DNA of 64,000 bases from Saprospiraceae bacterium (GTDB lineage Bacteria; Bacteroidota; Bacteroidia; Chitinophagales; Saprospiraceae), in assembly GCA_029251525.1 (NCBI GenBank), contig JAQXDE010000016.1:62001-126000 (forward strand), given 5' to 3'. The position numbers and the translations under genes are program-made. Below the pieces are notes generated by a model. The model worked only from the letters and a program-made list of their open reading frames with translations. It did no database searches and was not told where the DNA came from. Shown here one piece after another: positions 59,014 to 64,000 of this stretch. Position 1 is the stretch's first letter, and each line of letters opens with the position of its first letter.

Positions 59014-61956
59014 GTGATGCTCAACTGTCATACATATTTTAGCTTGCGATATGGAACTCTGTCTCCGCAACAACTCATCGAAGCCGCAAAAGCTAATGAT
59101 GTTGATACTTTAGTACTAACCGATGTCAATAATACTTCATGTAGTTATGAGTTTGTAATAAGATGTGTCAAGGAAGGAATTAAGCCAATCTTAGGTATTG
59201 AGTTTCATCGAGATCATAAATTATTATACGTGGGAATTGCAAAGAATAACGAAGGTTTTCGAGCCTTGAATTTGTTTTTGACAGATCACTCTTTAGATGG
59301 TGTTTCTTTACCTGATGTAGCTCCAAGGATAGAAAATGTCTATTTTATTTATGTACATTTCCCTAAGTCAATTCAAGAATTTCGCGACAATGAATATTTC
59401 GGGATTCGGCCGAACCAGGTGAATCAATTATTCCGTTCTGATTTAAAAAAACATATGGAAAAATTAGTGGTTTTTTCACCAATCACTTTTTTAAATCAAG
59501 AAGGATTTAACGTGCATAGATTGTTAAGAGCTATTGATAATAATGTCCTTTTAAGTAAACTATCACCAGAATATTGTGCTAAGCGAGAAGAGGTTTTTTA
59601 TAAAAAAAACGAACTCGAAACGATTTTTCAACAATATCCACAAGTTATTGAAAATACGGAAAAAATTTTAAGTGAATGTTTTATCGAGTTTGAAAGTGGG
59701 TTGCATAATAATAAGCGCACGTTTACAGGAAGTAAAGAGAGTGATTTTAAACTACTCACTAAATTAGCATTAAATGGATGTAAGAAGCGCTATGGTAATC
59801 GCCATTCAAAAGCAGAAGAACGTATTCGTCGAGAGCTTAAGGTTATCAAAAAATTAGATTTTTGTAAATACTTTTTGATTACTTGGGATATCGTTCGCTA
59901 TGCGCATACTTCTGGTTATCATCACGTGGGAAGGGGTAGTGGTGCTAATTCTATTGTTGCTTTTTCTTTATGGATTACTGATGTTGATCCGTTGGAGTTA
60001 GATTTATACTTTGAGCGATTTATTAACCCTTATCGAACTTCACCACCTGATTTTGATATTGATTTTTCGTGGGACGAGCGAGATGATGTGACGGATTACA
60101 TATTCAAAAGGTATGGTAGAGAGCATGTTGCATTACTCGCTACTTACAGCACTTTTAAAGGAAAAAGTATTATTCGAGAATTAGGGAAAGTGTTTGGTTT
60201 GCCAAAAGAGGAAATCGATAACTTAATAAAGAAACCTGAGAATACTGCGAAACATCACAAGTATGCACATCTTATTTTCAAGTACGGAGAAAAGATGAAA
60301 GGTTTTCCGAATCACCTTTCAATTCATGCTGGCGGAGTGATTATTACAGAAAAGCCAATTCATTATTTCACTGCTTTGCAAATGATGCCAAAGGGTTTTC
60401 CGATTACTCATTTTGATATGTACCATGCAGAAGATTTAGGCTTTCATAAGTTTGATGTGCTGAGCCAGCGAGGCTTGGGACACATTAAAGATGCTGTAGA
60501 TTTAGTTAAAAAAAACCAAGGTCGAGCAGTTGATATTCATGGAATTGATGAAATTATGAATGATGAGAAAGTGAAAGCTCAATTACGTTCAGGACATTGT
60601 ATTGGTTGTTTTTATATTGAAAGTCCTGCAATGCGAGGACTACTAACTAAGCTCCATTGCGATAATTATAAACACCTTGTGGCAGCTTCTTCCATCATTC
60701 GCCCAGGCGTGGCGCAGAGTGGGATGATGCGAGAATATATCAAACGATCCCATGCACCGCACTCATTTGAGTATTTGCATCCTGTTTTTGAAAAGAATCT
60801 TTCAGAGACTTTTGGAGTGATGGTTTATCAAGAAGATACAATGAAGATTATACATCATTTTGCAGGCTTAGATATGGACGAGAGTGATGTTTTACGACGT
60901 ATTATGACAGGTAAAAAATATGAAGGAGATACCTTCGAAAAATTGCGAAAAAAGTACTTAGTTAATTGTAAAGCTAGAGGTTATTCCGATGAATTGACGC
61001 AAGAAGTTTGGCGACAGATTGAGAGTTTTTCAGGATATTCATTTTGCAAAGCGCACTCAGCAAGTTTTGCGGTGGAGAGTTTTCAAAGTCTATTTTTGAA
61101 AACCTATTTCCCTTTAGAGTTTATGGTTGCGGTGATTAATAATTTTGGGGGTTTTTATTCGACAGAGTATTATTTTCATGAAGCTAAGATGTGTGGGGCG
61201 ACTTTATATGCCCCTTGTGTAAATCATAGTTTTTACTTGACAACTATTTGTAAGTCAGATATTTATGTGGGTTTTGTTCATCTAAAAAGTTTTGAGAGTA
61301 AAGTTGCTCGTCATATTGTTTACGAAAGAAATGTTAATGGTGCGTTTAAAAATTTGGAAGACTTTATCAATCGAGTTAAGATTACAGCAGATCAGTTGGA
61401 GTTACTCATTCGCATTGGTGCATTTCGATTTACAGGAATGAATAAATATGAATTAATGTGGCAAAAAAATGCGGTTTTTAACCCAAAAAATAAATTTGAA
61501 ACAACTGGTTTTTTATTTGCAGATACTTCGGAGCATTATGTTTTACCGCAATTGGTAGAAGGAGAATGTGACCAAGCATTTGATGAAATTGAGTTGCTTG
61601 GATTTCCATTATGCTCACCATTTGATTTACTTAAAAATACTATTCCAGAAGATACCCTCTTATCAAAAAAAATGTCTCATTTTTCTAATAAAAAAATAAA
61701 AATTATAGGTTATTATGTTTGTAGGAAATCAGTACGAACATCAAATGGGAAGTTGATGAGTTTTGGAACTTGGGTGGATTCAGAAGGACAATATTTTGAT
61801 ACGGTACATTTTCCGCCATCATTACAGCGATCGTCATTTCGAGGAAAAGGAATTTATTTGATTTACGGGAAAGTAGTGTTGGATTTTGATTTTCCGAGTG
61901 TGGAAGTGGAACAGATGGAACGATTAGCATGGCGAGGTGATGAACGGTTTGGATGA
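59014..61956 (+). CDS. dnaE2: Short DnaE-type DNA polymerase III alpha (DnaE2/ImuC-like)
   Basis: 980 residues starting at GTG 59014 or ATG 59017. The C-family polymerase core is present: GRGSGANSIVAFSLWITDVDP, PPDFDIDFSWDERDDV (catalytic Asp pair), LSIHAGGVIIT, QEDTMKII, and YSFCKAHSASFAVES. The N-terminal PHP domain begins LNCHTYFSLRYGTLSP; the first metal-ligand His of the usual H-x-H is Asn, so proofreading-type PHP activity is probably lost. It is shorter than replicative DnaE1 (about 1,150 residues). Directly behind dinB it fits a damage-inducible mutasome; no imuA-like gene is adjacent. Confidence 0.92.
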   Translation: MMLNCHTYFSLRYGTLSPQQLIEAAKANDVDTLVLTDVNNTSCSYEFVIRCVKEGIKPILGIEFHRDHKLLYVGIAKNNEGFRALNLFLTDHSLDGVSLPDVAPRIENVYFIYVHFPKSIQEFRDNEYFGIRPNQVNQLFRSDLKKHMEKLVVFSPITFLNQEGFNVHRLLRAIDNNVLLSKLSPEYCAKREEVFYKKNELETIFQQYPQVIENTEKILSECFIEFESGLHNNKRTFTGSKESDFKLLTKLALNGCKKRYGNRHSKAEERIRRELKVIKKLDFCKYFLITWDIVRYAHTSGYHHVGRGSGANSIVAFSLWITDVDPLELDLYFERFINPYRTSPPDFDIDFSWDERDDVTDYIFKRYGREHVALLATYSTFKGKSIIRELGKVFGLPKEEIDNLIKKPENTAKHHKYAHLIFKYGEKMKGFPNHLSIHAGGVIITEKPIHYFTALQMMPKGFPITHFDMYHAEDLGFHKFDVLSQRGLGHIKDAVDLVKKNQGRAVDIHGIDEIMNDEKVKAQLRSGHCIGCFYIESPAMRGLLTKLHCDNYKHLVAASSIIRPGVAQSGMMREYIKRSHAPHSFEYLHPVFEKNLSETFGVMVYQEDTMKIIHHFAGLDMDESDVLRRIMTGKKYEGDTFEKLRKKYLVNCKARGYSDELTQEVWRQIESFSGYSFCKAHSASFAVESFQSLFLKTYFPLEFMVAVINNFGGFYSTEYYFHEAKMCGATLYAPCVNHSFYLTTICKSDIYVGFVHLKSFESKVARHIVYERNVNGAFKNLEDFINRVKITADQLELLIRIGAFRFTGMNKYELMWQKNAVFNPKNKFETTGFLFADTSEHYVLPQLVEGECDQAFDEIELLGFPLCSPFDLLKNTIPEDTLLSKKMSHFSNKKIKIIGYYVCRKSVRTSNGKLMSFGTWVDSEGQYFDTVHFPPSLQRSSFRGKGIYLIYGKVVLDFDFPSVEVEQMERLAWRGDERFG

Positions 61957-62122
61957 AGTATTTAAATAAAGTTAAAAGATAAATTACATTTATGTTTTCC
62001 AATAAAACTAATTAAATTTTCTATTCGTTGATATGTTCTTTTTTAAAAGGATATTAAGTTTTTAATAGTCCATATTAAATATTGAAAAAATTAAAGTACA
62101 AGATAGTCAGAACAAGAGTTTA

Positions 62123-62158
62123 TTGTAAAGAAATGGACTTAAAAGGAATTCTTTACAA
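62123..62158. terminator. Hairpin between dnaE2 and the M42 peptidase gene
   Basis: TTGTAAAGAA at 62123-62132 pairs perfectly with TTCTTTACAA at 62149-62158, 16-base loop, between convergent genes. No strong T-run follows, so assignment as terminator is tentative. Confidence 0.4.
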
Positions 62159-62251
62159 AACGGTTATAAAGGATAGAAGTTAAGTTTAAGATATGGGAGT
62201 TTTTTCCCTTACCTTGTTTATGGTTTTGATTAAAATATTTTGAAAGTAAAA

Positions 62252-63253
62252 CTATTTCAAAATATATTTCATACATAAATCTATCGTCGCTTCAATCCCT
62301 TTTTTATGCGTCCGTTCCACACCGTGTGAAGCGGAAACTCCAGGTCCAATTAATCCAACTCGAAAATCATTCCCTGCACGCAAAGCAGCTGAACCATCAC
62401 TTCCATAAAAAGGATAAACATCTACTGCATGAGCAATTTTATGTTTGCGAGCCAGTTTTGTCAGTTTTTTTCTCATCTCAAAATCATATGGCCCTGTCGA
62501 GTCCTTTGCGCAAATCGAACAAGCTGTTTCCTTTCCAGTACAACCATCACCGACTACACCCATGTCAATGACTAGTAACTCTTTTACGGAATCAGAATAC
62601 CCCACTGTTCCTCCATGACCAACCTCTTCATAGTTAGAAAAGAAGATTTCTACCGGAGCAATTTTTTTCATATCCTTCATCCGTTTCGCAATTTCAAAAA
62701 GGACAAAACAACCTGCTTTGTTATCCATGTATCTTGATTTAATAAAACCATTTTTGGTTTCTTTATAGTTTGTTTCAAAGCACACAAAATCACCTACTTG
62801 AATTCCAAGCTTCTCAGTATCTTTTTTTGATTCGACCAATTCATCGAGTCGAATATGCATATTATAAAGTGTTCGTTTTTTTGAATTCAAATCTGGATTG
62901 ACATGCGCTGCAGGATTATCGAGAAGGAGAGTACCCGTATAAGTTTTCTCATTCAAAGTTTTGATGCGGCAATAAGCACCTTCATAGCCATTCAATTGAA
63001 TGCCACCAACTTTTGAAAAACGTAAATTCCCATTCGGTAAAATCGCAGAAACTACACCACCCAAAGTATCGACATGCGCGGCAATTGCCAAGGTCGGATT
63101 TTTTCCAAAAGAACATTTTACAGCACCTTTATTGGTGCGTTCAGGTTTCCAACCATAGCTTTTTAAAAGTTTGAAAATATATTTAGAGGCATTCTCTGAA
63201 TAGCCAGAAGGGGAGTCAATTGCGACTAATTTCTTCAAAGTAGAATAATCCAT
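62252..63253 (-). CDS. M42-family metallo-aminopeptidase
   Basis: 333 residues with the M42 (PepA/TET-like) zinc site: AIAAHVDTLGG (His, Asp), RYMDNKAGCFVLFEIA (bridging Asp), SNYEEVGHGG (catalytic Glu-Glu), VIDMGVVGDG, and the last ligand in GVSASHGVERTHKKG. It starts DYSTLKKLVAIDSPSGYSE as usual. Cytoplasmic dinuclear aminopeptidase that trims peptides, often dodecameric. The gene stands alone, convergent with dnaE2. Confidence 0.93.
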   Translation of the reverse strand: MDYSTLKKLVAIDSPSGYSENASKYIFKLLKSYGWKPERTNKGAVKCSFGKNPTLAIAAHVDTLGGVVSAILPNGNLRFSKVGGIQLNGYEGAYCRIKTLNEKTYTGTLLLDNPAAHVNPDLNSKKRTLYNMHIRLDELVESKKDTEKLGIQVGDFVCFETNYKETKNGFIKSRYMDNKAGCFVLFEIAKRMKDMKKIAPVEIFFSNYEEVGHGGTVGYSDSVKELLVIDMGVVGDGCTGKETACSICAKDSTGPYDFEMRKKLTKLARKHKIAHAVDVYPFYGSDGSAALRAGNDFRVGLIGPGVSASHGVERTHKKGIEATIDLCMKYILK

Positions 63254-63490
63254 ATTTGTTTTTTCCGCAATTTATGAAAAAATAGATTTTATCAATAGGG
63301 GTTTTGTAAAAAGAAATTTTTGGATTTTATATTTAATCAAAGAACTTACGGAAACTATTGTAATAGGTTTTAGGTTATATGGATACCTAAAAGTAAAAAG
63401 GAAGGCTAAATTTTTCTTTGTAAAAGCACTAGTCATAAAGTCTAATATTTAAACACAATTCAGTAGTTTCGCTCTTTCTAAAAGATAATT

Positions 63491-64000
63491 ATGGTTTTTT
63501 CAAAAAAGTATAAATTTTTCCTTTTTATTTCAGCCTTCGTATTTGTGATAAATATGCTCATTATGAATGAGTATACGACCATACTTGATGAAGTAGAATC
63601 TAATTTTCTCCTTGATGTACAAATCTTGTTAGGGAAAGGAGAATTAAATCCAGATACAAAAGCATTATTACCTGTCTGGGTTAATTCGAATTTGTATAAG
63701 TCTTTAGGATTTAGTGAATTCGGATTACGATTTCCAAATGTTCTAGTGCTATTTATGACTTTTTTAGGGTTTTACTTTTTTGGGAAAAAGATATTTGGAT
63801 TGAAAACAACCGTGGTAACCTTGTTGGTTTTAGGAAGTTCATTTTTACCTGTTAATCTTTCAAAATTTATTACCGGGGATGTTTGGCTTTTTGGAGCCCA
63901 ATTGATGAGTTTCATTTTTATGATTTTGTATTTAAAGCAACCGATTGGTAAATGGAAATGGAGTGTTTGGTTTTTTGTGGTGCTCGGAGCGATGATTCAT
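63491..64000 (+). CDS. Multi-spanning glycosyltransferase-like membrane protein (5' part only)
   Basis: ATG at 63491 opens a frame that runs to the end of the window (170 residues). Hydrophobic helices alternate with short loops: FFLFISAFVFVINMLIM, VLVLFMTFLGFYFF, TTVVTLLVLGSSFLPV, AQLMSFIFMILYL, WSVWFFVVLGAMIH. The first loop has an acidic DEVE motif at the position of the catalytic acid in GT39/ArnT-like transferases (MNEYTTILDEVESNFLLD), and LGFSEFGLRFPNVL fits the same family. Substrate is not visible; the C-terminal part is missing. Confidence 0.75.
   Translation, partial: MVFSKKYKFFLFISAFVFVINMLIMNEYTTILDEVESNFLLDVQILLGKGELNPDTKALLPVWVNSNLYKSLGFSEFGLRFPNVLVLFMTFLGFYFFGKKIFGLKTTVVTLLVLGSSFLPVNLSKFITGDVWLFGAQLMSFIFMILYLKQPIGKWKWSVWFFVVLGAMIH

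Overview
The window is visibly AT-rich and reads as chromosomal DNA of a marine or aquatic Bacteroidota. A Saprospiria/Lewinella-like organism is my best guess, inferred from protein style only. The markers are a PorP/SprF-family outer-membrane protein, a gliding-motility-associated (CHU_C-type) C-terminal domain, several Por/T9SS type A C-terminal sorting domains, HYR-repeat giant surface proteins, a DUF5723-like outer-membrane protein, a KdsC-UbiA-Maf gene string, and start codons preceded by A-rich leaders rather than Shine-Dalgarno sequences. I see no tRNA, rRNA, CRISPR array, complete insertion sequence or prophage.

Layout. 1-12.0 kb: a leftward surface-adhesin block made of a 1.9-k-residue HYR/P-domain/cohesin-like/dockerin-like protein with a type A sorting tail, a 1.7-k-residue protein with three cohesin-like+HYR units and a CHU_C tail, and immediately downstream the SprF-like partner. 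12.8-18.0 kb: a BNR/sortilin-like secreted protein, an orphan LytTR response regulator and a nucleoside phosphorylase. 18.1-24.0 kb: housekeeping genes (ArsC-like, hemF; then leftward ferredoxin, iscX, kdsC-like, ubiA-like, maf, M28 peptidase, lipoprotein). 24.0-25.0 kb: a decayed gene. 25.0-29.6 kb: a tandem AAA+ ATPase of the CbbX/SpoVK type and a PAS histidine-kinase-like protein that has lost its phosphoacceptor histidine. 29.7-31.9 kb: an arginyltransferase-like protein without the usual cysteines and a double VOC protein.

32.3-38.1 kb: a rightward five-gene operon that I consider the most interesting system. It encodes a soluble coiled-coil protein, a membrane-anchored coiled-coil protein, a periplasmic ABC substrate-binding domain fused to a peptidoglycan-binding OmpA domain, a permease with extra C-terminal helices, and a NrtD/SsuB-type ATPase. 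Strong RNA hairpins sit in several of the gaps. It looks like an ABC importer whose receptor is fixed to inner membrane and cell wall at once and which is tied to envelope-associated coiled coils.

38.4-43.9 kb: unrecognised and TerB-like small proteins around a 1,113-residue WG-repeat protein. 44-50 kb: mutS, ffh and a DEAD-box helicase, with two broken-gene remnants between them. 50.8-57.3 kb: a large lipoprotein, a DUF5723-like protein, and two tandem arylsulfotransferase-like T9SS cargo proteins. 57.9-62 kb: a dinB-dnaE2-like translesion polymerase pair. The window ends with an M42 aminopeptidase and the start of a multi-spanning glycosyltransferase-like protein.

All family names come from recognising motifs by eye; no database search or structure prediction was run.
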